Source: Corallium rubrum
Lineage: Eukaryota > Cnidaria > Anthozoa > Scleralcyonacea > Coralliidae
NCBI GenBank assembly: GCA_964035015.1
Contig: OZ035998.1
Span: 35,167,628-35,231,627, forward strand
DNA length: 64,000 nt
Direction of reading: 5' to 3'
In this document: positions 41,764 through 52,500 of the stretch, piece after piece
How positions within the stretch are numbered: the stretch's first letter is position 1
How the letters are laid out: each line of letters opens with the position of its first letter
Translations under genes and position numbers: made by a program
Notes under the pieces: generated by a model
What the model saw: only the letters and a program-made list of their open reading frames with translations
What the model was told of the DNA's origin: nothing
Databases searched by the model: none

Positions 41764-43844
41764 TGTGAGTGTGTGAGAATGTTTTCATCAATCACGTGAT
41801 CAACGCAAACGACCAATAGCGCTGCGGATCCGAATCAGCATACTTCTTATTTGTATGTTTGAAGTCTTATATGTTCGAATTGTTTACGAACGTGTACCAG
41901 AACAACGAATGGAAGATAGAAAGTTGAGTTTTGTTTCAGGTAATGAACATTTGCGCGCAATCACAAGACGCCAAGAAATATATGACAAGTCGACAGCTGT
42001 CAGTGGGCTACTGGTCTGTCGGTATAAATTTGAACGGTTTTGCGAATTTTTGCGGATTGTCTGGTTTCGAAACAATATGTATTTCAGCATTTTAATACAT
42101 TTTTATATGCATGTATGTATTGTTCATTTATACTATAAATACAAGCGCGTGGTGACAGCATATTTACATGCTTTACATGTTACATGTAGACGTATGCAAT
42201 ACCCATTAAAAAAACGCGTTGAACATCGATTTATTGAGACGCAGGAATACATATGTTACCAGAGTCTAAAACATAGACATATAAAACATAAAAATATCAT
42301 ATTCTTTAACAATGCGATTAGCGTCCGCGTTTCCTGTTTTTGCCGATTTACCTAACATTACACTCAAGCGAAATTAAAGCAATATAAGTATCATATTTTA
42401 ATGCGATTATAGGGACCGCGTTTCATGTTTTTTTTTCCTGTTCACAAAACACTTAACTGAACAGTTAACATGTCCAGGGGAAAACAAGCTGTAATGACGT
42501 CGCAAAAATAAATCAAGTCAACATAGGTTATGCTGTGCCAAAAGCTGCTTGCCGCCAAGATTACAAAAAGAACAAACAGCAGGTTGAACAATAAATAAAA
42601 CTATTATGTAAATCCACTTAACGTGCGTTTTTGCGGATACTGGTTGCTAAACCATCCAAATGTTTTCGTCAATCACGTGATCAAGGCGAAACGCTAATAG
42701 GCATACTTCAGAAGTCTTATTCGTATGTCCGAAGGGTTTACGAGCGTGTACCAGAACAACCACTGGAAGATTGGAAGTCGAGTTTCGCTTTTGTACGCAA
42801 TCACAAGACGCCAAGAAAATATCCACGACGAGTTGATAGCTGATAGTGGTCTACTGGTCTGTCGATATACAGTAAAGTTTAAACGATTTTGTCAATTTTT
42901 GCAAATCAGTGACTGCTTTCTAAACCATATACCTATCTACAGATAGTATGCATTTCATAGCTTTTAGGTTATGATGTTATATGTATTCACTGTTATCTTA
43001 ATATACTAAAGCAAGCGCGCAGTCAGTGCTCGTTTACATGCCATACTTTTTCGTGTTCAGTAATTCAGCATCGCATAAAACCATACATGCAAAGTGTTAT
43101 TATAATTATTTCGTACCGCACTTCAACTTTCTCGAGAAGCTTTTCATGGACGAAAAGACAGAGCGAGTGCTTGTTTGGGTTCGAACCAGGATCTTTATGA
43201 AATATGAATAGCCTTTTAACTAATGTTTCAAGTGTACTGTTGACATGTTAGGCCCTCGGCCATCTGATTGTCTGTATATACGCAGAAATCAACTGTATTT
43301 GGTACTGCTTGAGTTACATGTAGGCGTATCTTAATATTCCCTCATGCGTCATGTAATATAAAGCCTCTGCGAAGGAGAGAGTAGGCGTATGAAGTACTTA
43401 TTCAAAAAGCGCGTTGATCATTGTTGAGACAAATCAATTCATGTGTTACCAGAGTCTAATGTAGACAGTAAAGAATAGATTAGAACGAAAGCGATATATT
43501 ATCACATTCTTTTAGCAATGCGATTAGCGACCGGGTTTCCCGTTTTTCCCAATTTACCTAAAATATTGTCATTTTAAGATTACAGTTAAGATTAGGGTTG
43601 GGGAAGGGCTTGGGTTAGGGAATGGGTTGGGGTTTAAGTAAGGGCTAGAATTAAGCATTTATCTTGTTAAGTTATTAAAGACATTTAAACATTAATAATT
43701 ATTGTCGATTCTAGATGATACGTGAGAGCATATGCTGATATGTCACAAGGTTATCAAGCATTTTCAGTATATTTTGGCGAACAATTTACGTTGTTCAATC
43801 ATTATCTGTAGGCCAAATAAAAACCAGTATCCGCATGTACGCAT
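41654..43844. mobile_element. about 2.2-kb insertion inside DIRS ORF1
   Basis: It separates two pieces of one protein. TGCGGATACTGGT lies near the left border (about 41657) and ACCAGTATCCGCA near the right (about 43824-43837), so the ends look inverted, but no target duplication is visible. It contains an internal direct duplication (GCGGATACTGG..CTAAACCA onward at 41656 and 42633; about 300 bp related), a (GT)n run and a G-rich TTAGGGTTGGGGAAGGG stretch near 43593. Its class is unknown. Confidence 0.5.
41703..41770. repeat. (GT)n microsatellite
   Basis: About 30 GT units. The histidine/threonine open frame on the other strand is an artefact. Confidence 0.97.
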
Positions 43845-44489
43845 TGCGTACCTATTTTTTGAACTTGCTAGATTATTGCCAAAAAATCTTAATAAGTCAC
43901 GTGTTGGCTCTGATTACCCGGACAACGTAGGATTTACTATTTCCTCCACGGGAATCTCATTAACGCCTCGTAAACCGCAGGTCATTAAAAAGGTTGACGA
44001 ATGGACAACCGCTTTCAACACGTATACTCTTATTGTTGTCCAAAAATTTCCAAATTGTGCGTCTGAAATGCTTCAGTACATGGAAATTATCCGTCATGCC
44101 GGGTTCGTGTATTTACGACCATAAATTTCGCTACAAAGCAGCCGCGTGTCGGAACAATGTCGTGGGCCATCATTGGCATGCAATTGTGGTTACGTATTTT
44201 TACGGCTAGTTCTACGCAGTTGCGCGAGGACTATTCCCTTTTTTCAAATGGACCCTCATTCAGAGCTGGGGCAGCGAGGGACGGGATCTGCCACAGCTAC
44301 AACAGGGGTAGGCCATGCCCTCTTGAACCAAACTGCCCCTACGTTCACCGATGCAACAGATTTGGCTGTAGGGGAAACCATCCTGGGTACCAATGTCCCA
44401 AATCCCGTAATGAAAACGTTCAAAACGAAGTCCAACCCTCCAGATCTGACCGTAGCTCCAAGAAAGACAAAAGAAAATGGAACTCGTAG
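43845..44489 (+). pseudogene. DIRS-like ORF1, C-terminal part with CCCH-like zinc knuckle
   Basis: FFELARLLPKNLNK and KKVDEWTTAFNTY match DIRS Gag-like proteins. A shift near 44130 moves to the frame with AIIGMQLWLRIF, then ICHSYNRGRPCPLEPNCPY and VHRCNRFGCRGNHPGYQC. That cysteine/histidine cluster is the zinc-binding module typical of DIRS ORF1. Confidence 0.72.
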
Positions 44490-44559
44490 CTATTATTCTA
44501 GTCTTAATAGTAGCAGTAATTTAATACCTTTAGATAATACTATAGTTACGGTTACGCCC

Positions 44560-45303
44560 ATTCGCGTCGACGCGCTTGAAGATGCTCTTCGTGCTCTTCA
44601 TGCTCTTCGTGCTCTTTGTACAGACTTGCGTTTCGGCGCGCGCCTAGGTTACGATGGTCCTCGCATGCCTAAATTTTCTAAAAACCTCAAGTCCGCCACT
44701 GACAATCCAACTATTGTTTCCAGTAACTTACCTAAGGAAGTTGCTCTTGGACACACAGCCGGTCCTTTCACCAATCCTCCATTTGCTAACTTACAAGTTT
44801 CGCCAATCGGTATTGTACCCAAAAAGCATTCCGATAAATTTCGAACCATTTATTTTTTCACCTTTCGTTTCCAAAAACGGGCGAATCAATTAATTCATTT
44901 ATTGAGAAAGACGATTTTTCACTGCAGTACATCAAAATCGATGACGCCATTGCGGCTTTGATCCGATTAGGCAAAGACACTTATCTTGCTAAGACTGACA
45001 TAGAGTCTGCTTTTCGTCAATTCCCTGTTCATCCTGACGACTGGGAATTATTAGGTTTGCGAAGTGCGCCATATATTTTTAACCAACTTTCTGACGCGCT
45101 TGAGTTGATTTTAATGAACAAATGTTTTATAAGTTATGTTGGGCATATCTTAGACCATTTCCTGATAATGGAACCACCAGATAGGACCGAGCCACCTTCT
45201 CATGCATGTCAAACAAGTCTTTCTAGTATGTTGTTAACACTTAATACGTTAGGCGTTCCTATTGCAGATCACAAAACGGAGGGCCCTAGCCAAGTCATCG
45301 AAT
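44560..45303 (+). pseudogene. DIRS-like reverse transcriptase fragment
   Basis: The first frame carries NLPKEVALGHTAGPF, NPPFANLQVSPIGIVPKK and a KFRTIY-type motif. After a shift near 44880 a second frame carries KTDIESAFRQFPVHPDDWEL, then YIFNQLSDALE. The catalytic YxDD box reads HILDHF, so the second Asp is lost. A stretch between palm motifs is deleted. This polymerase is inactive. Confidence 0.78.
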
Positions 45304-45305
45304 AG

Positions 45306-46170
45306 GGGAGTTCAAGGTTTTTTTCGCCATATTGCAAGGGGTGCAAAACCATTGGGGCGAGCGCGCGGCCATGCCTATTTATCCTTGTTAAAATCATGGC
45401 GAAACTCGCGAAGCAAGAAGGATATCGCTTCGGTTTTTGTCGAATTCGTCTTTAATCGTCGTTTGGATAGCTTTTCTGTGGTCTGGTATGTTCGTTCTTT
45501 GATTTCAGACCATCATCGCTGATAACCAACGCGTAGAAACGCTATAATACGAAAGTTTCCTCAACTGAGGGGTGGCTGCGCCGTTGTGGCAGACACGGGA
45601 CGCGGCTGTTTGTCTATTTTTATAGCAGACACAAAACGCCTCGCTGTGTAGTGGGATACTGCGATAACAACAAACGCAGTCTATGTTGGGTGAAGAGGTA
45701 TTATCTTAAAGTTTTGGTCCTTAATAAGCGGCCAAATCACCAGATTTCGGCAGAAACTTGGCGTAAGCAAACATTTGTCTAGAATATCCGTATATCAGCG
45801 TTCAATGCCAATGGTGTCAAATTTCCCAAATAAAATTGCTTCGTTCTTCAAAATAATTACACGTTTAATTCGACAAAAATACAGTCAATATGTACGATTC
45901 TATCTTTATACTTAATAGTTAGACTTATTCATTTTGCGATTAAACTGTATTTAACTATATTTTGCCCTTTATATGGCAGTTCAGAACGTGTATATATAGA
46001 AGTAAACACGTGTAACCCAAAACGTATCCCTTTCCTGCGAGGAGATATACATATAAATACACATCGTTTGATAACGAGAAAGAGGATATTTCAGACTTCA
46101 GATGACGAAGATGAAGTCTGGTTACTTACGTTGCTATACGCTTGAAGTTCGAGTGATTTACAAGAGAGTT
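45306..46170. other. sequence replacing part of the DIRS RT-RNase H region
   Basis: The fingers-to-connection part expected between TKGPSQVIE and HEDIKMW is absent, and this stretch does not read as DIRS protein in any frame I examined. An 86-codon plus frame (45262-45522) is unrecognised. The region may be an insertion; no clear target duplication was seen. Confidence 0.4.
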
Positions 46171-46175
46171 GGAGA

Positions 46176-46690
46176 TTGACAGATGGTTTTCATGAAGACA
46201 TTAAAATGTGGCAAAAATTTCTTAAGGACTGGAATGGCGCAACTTTCTTTTTAAACACTTTTTGGGAGAATTCTACAACACTTCTCCTGTATACAGATGC
46301 CTCTGGTACCTACCCTTGGTTTCGGGGGGATTTTCAAAAATCAGTGGTTTCAAGGCAAATGGTTACCCCATCAAACTCTTGACCTATGCTATCGTAGCAG
46401 CTTCCTACATATGGGGACCTTTGTGGGCTCAAAAACGTCTGATGTTTTATTGTGATAGGGCTGTAGTTTCCATCATTAATTCTAAACGTTCAAAATGCCC
46501 ACGTATGATGGATTTAGTGCGGGCCTTAACCCTTCAAACACTAAAATATAATTTTTACTTCAAAGCCTTGCATGTTCCAGATCATTATAATGACATTGCT
46601 GATTCTATCTCCCATTTTCAGCTAACCAGATTTCGGCGCCTAGCAGATCAACATCCACAACCTCTGCCAGAGGAACTTTCTCGTCTTTAG
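46176..46690 (+). pseudogene. DIRS-like RNase H fragment
   Basis: FHEDIKMWQKFLKDWNGATF and LLLYTDASGTYPWF match the DIRS RNase H start, with the catalytic Asp in YTDAS. A shift near 46320 continues in a second frame with YCDRAVVSIINSKRS, CPRMMDLVRALTLQTLKYNF and ALHVPDHYNDIADSISHFQ. Confidence 0.75.
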
Positions 46691-46886
46691 ACGCTGATTT
46701 ACGTCGTTATCAAATTGTCTCGTTAGCCCAAGGTACGACTAAAACTTATAGCAGCGGCGAAAAAGAGTTTATGAAATTTTATACCAATTTCATTTATACA
46801 AGCACGTCCCTCTTCTGCCTACTACTGAAACTGTTCTTATCTATTTTGCTGTTTTTCCGCAGTCCGCCACCTGCATTTGCTCAATG
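46691..46886 (+). pseudogene. DIRS-like tyrosine recombinase, N-terminal piece
   Basis: LRRYQIVSLAQGTTKTYSSG and EKEFMKFY correspond to the core-binding domain at the start of DIRS recombinases. The reading is cut by the Ty3/gypsy insertion at the duplicated GCTAG (46887-46891). Confidence 0.66.
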
Positions 46887-46891
46887 GCTAG

Positions 46892-47030
46892 TGTTATGTT
46901 CGTGAGTATCCGTTTATTTAAAACAATATCAACATTATATTACTATTGATACAAGTATAAACTGAGCTCAGGTCTGTCTCAGCGACTCCTCGTGGTCGTG
47001 CCCCGCAAGCATTGTGGGACATACACCACA
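46892..47030 (-). repeat. 3' LTR of Ty3/gypsy element (139 bp)
   Basis: In element sense it runs TGTGGTGTATGTCCCAC ... ACGAACATAACA. AAATAAACGG near its end carries AATAAA, a likely polyadenylation signal. It differs from the 5' LTR at one position (47005, G versus A on the plus strand). Confidence 0.95.
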
Positions 47031-47042
47031 TTCCTCCCCTTC
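47031..47042 (-). promoter_or_regulatory. polypurine tract
   Basis: In element sense GAAGGGGAGGAA directly abuts the 3' LTR, as required for plus-strand DNA priming. Confidence 0.85.
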
Positions 47043-47319
47043 TATAAAGTAAATTGTATAACATGCAATTGTAAACAACATAACATCAAATGTCTTTGAA
47101 TACTCCGAAAGAGTACATCTTGTTAACAGCTAAGCGTTCTCTGCTTTGTTTTAATCGTGTCCTAGTCTTTGTGGTTCTTGTCGTACTCGAACTGGATAAC
47201 GTCCTTCAGGTGATAGTTCTCGTTCTGGAGTATCTTGGTCTTGTGAGGACTGCCTTGGTTGTACCTCTTCCATGTCAGTTTTTTGTTCTTGTTGGGCATG
47301 TGTGTTCTCGTCTTCTGAG

Positions 47320-50300
47320 TCACTCACTGATGGGCGTTGGTAGATGTTCTACTGATTTGGAATCCAGAGTGTTTGTGCTTGAACTAAGTAACTGATCAAT
47401 GTGTCTCCGCCAGATGACATTCGGTGCAATTTCGACTCTGTATGATACTGGTCCTGTCCGGGCTTTGACGATTCCTCGTATCCACTTCTCCTTCCCACTG
47501 TAATTTCTTGCGTTCACTTCTTGACCAACGTATAGTTCACGTAGTTTGCCAGCTGTGCCGTGTGATTTTGCTTTCGCTTGATTCTCTTGCTTCCCAACAA
47601 CATGCTTTCGAATGTCAGGTTTTATCAAGTCCAAGCGCGAGCGTAAATTTCGTCCCATGAAGACTGTCGCAGGAGTTTCACCAGTTGTGCTATGTGGAGT
47701 GTTTCTGTACTTCATCAAGAATTTGGACAGTTTGGTCTGAGTCGTTCCTGAATCTTCTTTCATAGATGTCAGTGATTTCTTCAATGTTTGGACAAATCTT
47801 TCTGCCAAACCATTGGTTGCAGGATGGTATGGAGCAGATGTGGTGTGTCTCACTCCATTTTTCTTTAGAAACAGTTGAAATTCTTCGGCAGTGAACTGAG
47901 GACCATTGTCACTTACCAACTGTTCAGGTAATCCATTCCTTGCAAATACTGTGCGAAGTGCTTCAATAGTTTTGGTTGCTGTTGTCGAGTGCATCATAAT
48001 CACTTCAGGCCATTTGGAACAAGCATCCACCACCACTAAGAACATCTTTCCGAGGAAAGGGCCAGCATAGTCGACATGAATACGTTGCCACGGTGTAGAT
48101 GGCCACTCCCACGGATGAAGTGGAGAACACTTTGGAGCCTGTTGAACATGCTGACAACCACGACATCCTTTGGCTAGGTCTTCAATATCTTGATCGATTC
48201 CGGCCCACCAAATGTAGCTTCTGGCAAGAGCTTTCACCTTGACTACACCAATATGACCTTCGTGTAATACCTCCAGGACTCGGCTTCTCAGTTTGGCCGG
48301 CACAATAACTCTGCTCCCCCACATGATACAACCTTGATGGACAGTTAGTTCATTTCTTCTAGAGTAATAGGGTGTCAAGGTAAGCTCTTGTTGTTTGTTC
48401 CATCCCTTCATAGTGGATTCATAAACTTTTACTAGTGCGGGGTCTCTTTGAGTTTCCATTCTTACTTTCTGGCTGGTGACAGGCAGACGGTTCAACTGTG
48501 ATGCATAAAATGCATGCACCGGGTCTGCAGCTTGTTCTGGCTCTTCGGTTAGTTCCATTGGCAATCGGGATAATCCATCCGCGTTGCAATGTTTTGATGA
48601 ACTGCGATATTCAATATCATAGTCAAATCCCGAGAGATACAATGCATATCTTTGAAGCCGGGCTGCCGTTGTTGCTGGTATGGCCTTTGTAGGACTAAAT
48701 ATAGCTGTTAGCGGTTTATGGTCAGTTCGTAAAGTAAATCTTCTCGCAAATACATAGGTATGGAATTTCTTTACCCCCCAAACCAAGGCCAACGCTTCTT
48801 TGTCTATCTGTGAATAGTGTTTTTCTGTTTTTGTAAGAGACCTTGAAGCATATGCAATAGGCCTTTCTGTGTTATCTTCCATGACTTGGGTTAAGACCGC
48901 TCCTAACCCATATGGTGAGGCATCACATTCAAGTTTGATAGGTCGTTGAGGGTCATAGTGCGCAAGGACTTCATCTGATGTGATTAATTTCTTGGCTTGA
49001 ACAAATGCCTTTTCACACTCTGGGGTCCACTTCCATGAACTGCCTTTTTCTAACAGTTTGTTTAAAGGCTGAAGTAGGGTGGATAAGTTTGGAAGGAAAT
49101 GTTGGTAGTAGTTGATAAGACCAATGAAAGAGCGGACTTGTGAAACATTCTCAGGGCGTGGGGCATTTACAACAGCGTCTACTTTCTTCTGTGACTTGTG
49201 CAGGCCATCTTTACTGATCTCGTGACCACAGAATTCAATCTTCTCTTTGAAGAATTCACACTTGCTGCTGTTAGCTCTCAGTCCATGCTTGTGTAGTCGG
49301 CTGAGAACTTCTTCCAGATTGTTGAGATGATCTTCGTCAGTCTTACCAGAAATGATCATATCATCAAGAATACACTGGACGTGTGGAATTCCTTCCAATA
49401 CCTGATCCATTGCTTGTTGCCAAATCGCTGGGGCTGATGCCACACCAAATTCAAGTCTGTTGTACTGGAATAATCCCTTGTGAGTGTTGATGGTCAGTAA
49501 CTTCTTTGACTCTTCTTCCATTTCCATTTGCAAATAAGCTTGGCGCAGGTCGAGCTTGCTGAACTTTTGTCCACCCCCGAGGGAAGCAAAAATATCATCG
49601 ATTCTTGGGAGAGGATATTGTTGGACTTGCATAACTGGATTGATAGTTTGTTTAAAATCCCCACATAATCGGACATTGCCATTCTTCTTTATTACTGGAA
49701 CTACTGGTGTTGCCCATTCACTCCATGTAACTTTGGTTAAGATGTTGGCATTTTGCAACTTCGTAAGCTCAGCTTCCACTTTAGGACGAAGGGCATATGG
49801 CACTTGTCTTGCTTTACAAAACTTGGGAGGGCTGTTTTCTTTCAAGGTGAGCTTGGCCTTTATATTCTTTAACATACCAATCTCTTCATCGAAAACTTCA
49901 GAATATTTATCCAAGATCTCTTGGAGTCTGGTCGGTTGGTCTTGAGAACTTGAGGTGGTTGATAGGGCTTTGATAGCTTTCCAGTCTAGTGTAAGCTTCT
50001 GTAACCAGTCACGGCCAAGGAGGGCAGGCCCCTGGGTGTTTACCACATACAAATTTAGCTGATGTATCTCTTCTTTAGACTTCACTTGGACCTTCATCAT
50101 CCCTTCAGGTTTTATCTTCTCTCCAGTGTACGTCTTTAGAGTAGTAGATGTTGGATGAAGCTTGGCAGTTTTGTACATAGGGCTGTATTTGCTGTATGGA
50201 ATCACAGATACAGCTGAGCCAGTGTCAAGTTCCATTTGAAGAGGTTTTCCATCCACTTCTGGTGTAACCCAGATGATGTTACTGCTGGCTTTTTCAACCT

Positions 50301-51114
50301 TGTGTAGCTCTAGAGATGCCAAGGTGTCATCACTATCACTCTCGCTTTCATGTTGAACATTATGAAGATCTTTTACTCTTTTCTGAGTTGTGTTTGTCTT
50401 GACTGCAGAAGTTGAGCCAGTTGCCTTGGAGCGACATACTCGTTTAATATGCCCTTTCTTACCACAGTTCCTGCAGTATTGGTCTTTAAAATAGCATTCT
50501 TGAGCTTCATGCCCATCTTTCCCACAGCGATAACATTTACGTTGTTTCTGGCCTTGACTGAGTTTGTTTAGTTCCGTTTCCACCTTAGGTTTTCCTCTCA
50601 GTTCTACAGCATCTCTAGCGGCGGTTTCCATGGCGACCGCCATCTTCACGGCCTTGTCGAATTTCAGATTAGTTTCAACAAGCAAGCGTTTCTGAATGGA
50701 TTCGTTATATAATCCACAAACCAGTCGATCTCTTAACGTGTCGGCCAAGACTGTATCAAATTCACAATGCTCGGATAGTTTCTTAAGTTCAGCGACGTAA
50801 GAATTTATGTTTTCGTCTTCGCGTTGATCTCTTTTATGGAATCGAAATCTTTCTGCGATTACCAGTGGTTTGGGAGACAAATGGCCTTTAAGAATCTCTA
50901 CTATATCATCAAATGTTTTCGTTGATGGTTTCGCTGGAGATGTCAATGTACGTAATAAACTATAAGTCTTACCTCCAATTACAGTCAGGAGAACTGGTAC
51001 TTTCTTATCATTTTCGACATTGTTCGCCAGGAAGTACTGCTCTACTCTTTCCACATATGCAGACCAATCTTCTCGGGTTTCGTCGAATGCCTCTAATTTC
51101 CCGATCGAGTTCAT
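47320..51114 (-). CDS. Ty3/gypsy Gag-Pol polyprotein, 1,264 residues, intact
   Basis: One frame encodes, in order, a Gag capsid-like region (1-190), two CCHC zinc knuckles (CYRCGKDGHEAQEC, 194-207; CRNCGKKGHIKRVC, 214-227), aspartic protease (DTGS, 297-300), reverse transcriptase (LDLRQAY, 521-527; ILDD, 582-585), RNase H (LECDAS, Asp731; DKEAL, Glu773; RTDHK, Asp798), and integrase. The integrase has an HHCC-type finger (HEGH at 951-954 to CRGC at 984-987) and a DD35E core (Asp1015, Asp1069, Glu1105). No stop or frameshift separates gag and pol. It copies its RNA in cytoplasmic particles and inserts the DNA into the nucleus. The start chosen is the first ATG, about 190 nt after the 5' LTR. 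Confidence 0.97.
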   Translation of the reverse strand: MNSIGKLEAFDETREDWSAYVERVEQYFLANNVENDKKVPVLLTVIGGKTYSLLRTLTSPAKPSTKTFDDIVEILKGHLSPKPLVIAERFRFHKRDQREDENINSYVAELKKLSEHCEFDTVLADTLRDRLVCGLYNESIQKRLLVETNLKFDKAVKMAVAMETAARDAVELRGKPKVETELNKLSQGQKQRKCYRCGKDGHEAQECYFKDQYCRNCGKKGHIKRVCRSKATGSTSAVKTNTTQKRVKDLHNVQHESESDSDDTLASLELHKVEKASSNIIWVTPEVDGKPLQMELDTGSAVSVIPYSKYSPMYKTAKLHPTSTTLKTYTGEKIKPEGMMKVQVKSKEEIHQLNLYVVNTQGPALLGRDWLQKLTLDWKAIKALSTTSSSQDQPTRLQEILDKYSEVFDEEIGMLKNIKAKLTLKENSPPKFCKARQVPYALRPKVEAELTKLQNANILTKVTWSEWATPVVPVIKKNGNVRLCGDFKQTINPVMQVQQYPLPRIDDIFASLGGGQKFSKLDLRQAYLQMEMEEESKKLLTINTHKGLFQYNRLEFGVASAPAIWQQAMDQVLEGIPHVQCILDDMIISGKTDEDHLNNLEEVLSRLHKHGLRANSSKCEFFKEKIEFCGHEISKDGLHKSQKKVDAVVNAPRPENVSQVRSFIGLINYYQHFLPNLSTLLQPLNKLLEKGSSWKWTPECEKAFVQAKKLITSDEVLAHYDPQRPIKLECDASPYGLGAVLTQVMEDNTERPIAYASRSLTKTEKHYSQIDKEALALVWGVKKFHTYVFARRFTLRTDHKPLTAIFSPTKAIPATTAARLQRYALYLSGFDYDIEYRSSSKHCNADGLSRLPMELTEEPEQAADPVHAFYASQLNRLPVTSQKVRMETQRDPALVKVYESTMKGWNKQQELTLTPYYSRRNELTVHQGCIMWGSRVIVPAKLRSRVLEVLHEGHIGVVKVKALARSYIWWAGIDQDIEDLAKGCRGCQHVQQAPKCSPLHPWEWPSTPWQRIHVDYAGPFLGKMFLVVVDACSKWPEVIMMHSTTATKTIEALRTVFARNGLPEQLVSDNGPQFTAEEFQLFLKKNGVRHTTSAPYHPATNGLAERFVQTLKKSLTSMKEDSGTTQTKLSKFLMKYRNTPHSTTGETPATVFMGRNLRSRLDLIKPDIRKHVVGKQENQAKAKSHGTAGKLRELYVGQEVNARNYSGKEKWIRGIVKARTGPVSYRVEIAPNVIWRRHIDQLLSSSTNTLDSKSVEHLPTPISE

Positions 51115-51282
51115 TACGATCGATATTACTTCAGACTTTAATCGTCGTTTCTGTGTCGGTTACCAGTGTTTATATCACCTTCGTTGTTTACTCGTTGAAT
51201 ACTTTTAGTTCAATGTTTCGATACTCACTACAGAGCCTTTGTTCGCTCTCAGGGTACGTTGTCGCTTTCTTGTATCGCTCAC

Positions 51283-51301
51283 AATCCCATCCTCGTCGCC
51301 A
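51283..51301 (-). promoter_or_regulatory. primer-binding site for tRNA-Ser
   Basis: In element sense TGGCGACGAGGATGGGATT starts two bases after the 5' LTR. It is complementary to CCA plus the 3' acceptor end of metazoan tRNA-Ser(GCU), recalled from general knowledge and not searched. Confidence 0.88.
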
Positions 51302-51303
51302 GT

Positions 51304-51442
51304 TGTTATGTTCGTGAGTATCCGTTTATTTAAAACAATATCAACATTATATTACTATTGATACAAGTATAAACTGAGCTCAGGTCTGTCTCAGCGACTC
51401 CTCGTGGTCGTGCCCCACAAGCATTGTGGGACATACACCACA
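51304..51442 (-). repeat. 5' LTR of Ty3/gypsy element (139 bp)
   Basis: 139 bp, identical to the other LTR except one base. In element orientation this is the upstream LTR, so it would carry the promoter. Confidence 0.95.
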
Positions 51443-51447
51443 GCTAG

Positions 51448-52037
51448 GACCTTCCTATAGCCAAATTTCAACGTCTGAACTAATATTTTACGAGGCATAA
51501 AACGAGTTAAAGGTGTTTCTACAAGGATGCGTTTACCTATAACATTAGACCACCTCAAACTTTTTCACCGTTTGTTGCATTCACGCAAAGTACCAACGCA
51601 CGATGAAACAATGTTTTGGGCTGCTATTTCTTTAGCATTTTTTGGTTTTCTGCGGATTGGTGAAATGACTTGCTCCGGTCCTTTTAATTCCTCTACTCAT
51701 CTTAGCCGATCAGACGTAAGCTTTCACAGTGACCAACACCACAAGGCTGGTTTTTTGAAACTCAACATTAAAGCTTCTAAGACCGAGTATCTATTGTCCA
51801 TGAGTGCGGGCTCTTCAAACCCACTTTTCTCATACGTCATCAAACCATGCGGGACCATTGTTTTGCTACTCGAACGGTGTTCCTCTATCACGTAGTCGAT
51901 TTACTAAGGAACTGCGAACACTATCTCATTGGCTCATTCAAACACTAGGAAGATGGTCATCTGACTGCTATCTCAGATATATTCGTACACCAGTGAATGT
52001 TCTTGCAGACGTTTCAAAAGGATTGATAGGGAAATAA
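51448..52037 (+). pseudogene. DIRS-like tyrosine recombinase, C-terminal piece
   Basis: ISLAFFGFLRIGEMTC contains the first catalytic Arg box. After a frame change near 51870, SRSRFTKELRTL joins directly to HWLIQTLGRWSSDCYLRYI, which holds the catalytic Tyr. The HSFRIGAAT-type box (His-x-x-Arg) that normally lies between them is missing, so a deletion has removed catalytic residues. The frame ends at 52037. Confidence 0.78.
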
Positions 52038-52239
52038 GACTTAATTTACACCAATTTCGATTATACGTGCTCGCGGTTTTCGGTCTATGGGGATCACACA
52101 CATTGTATATGTGTGATTGTGGAGGCAATTGCTCTAGTATGAGGTCGCAATTTTACCATAGACCTCACGTTTTCTTTACGGAATTTGGCAATCTGGCCTA
52201 GAGCCAATTTTACTTAAAAAATCGCTCTGATTTCTGCAT

Positions 52240-52500
52240 ACGAGTATAGGTCCTGAGCCAGATCAAGGGTCCAACTCGGAGTATATGTTCTGCAGGGCAG
52301 ACTAGGATCCAACTCCATTGAGTATATGTTCTAGTCGCCTGTCAGGATCCAGCTCAAATCCGCGCGGTGAAAGTATATGTCTTGAGCAGATTAGGACCCA
52401 GCTAAAAATCGGCATTTGTCTTAATCACCTTCCTCAAGATCCAGCTTTCAATTACGAGTATCTGCCCTTGGAATCACTCAGGACCCAGCTCATCGCAGAT
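52240..52500. repeat. imperfect tandem repeat of about 55 bp
   Basis: About five diverged copies of GAGTATATGTTCTG..AGGATCCAACTC downstream of the recombinase remnant. Confidence 0.5.

Larger units (their letters stand above)
46892..51442 (-). mobile_element. complete, young Ty3/gypsy LTR retrotransposon (Mag-type, tRNA-Ser primed)
   Basis: It is 4,551 bp with 139-bp LTRs differing at one base, TG..CA ends and a perfect 5-bp TSD GCTAG (46887-46891, 51443-51447). A primer-binding site complementary to tRNA-Ser, a polypurine tract and a single uninterrupted gag-pol frame are all present. The near-identical LTRs and intact frame indicate a recent insertion. The tRNA-Ser primer and fused frame fit the Mag/SURL lineage (inference). 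Confidence 0.96.
41016..52037 (+). mobile_element. degenerate DIRS-like tyrosine-recombinase retrotransposon, interrupted
   Basis: Plus-strand fragments follow the canonical DIRS order: ORF1 (41016-41653 and 43845-44489), reverse transcriptase (44560-45303), RNase H (46176-46690) and tyrosine recombinase (46691-46886 plus 51448-52037). About 2.2 kb is inserted at 41654-43844, unrelated sequence occupies 45306-46170, and the Ty3/gypsy element splits the recombinase. Frameshifts, lost catalytic residues and deletions show it is dead. The terminal inverted and internal complementary repeats expected of DIRS were not located. Confidence 0.8.

Noticed and set aside
43590..43645. TTAGGG-like stretch as an interstitial telomere
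   Set aside because: Only one or two exact TTAGGG units within irregular G-rich sequence; not a telomeric array.
47090..51317. Plus-strand frames inside the gypsy element
   Set aside because: They are shadows of the intact minus-strand gag-pol frame.
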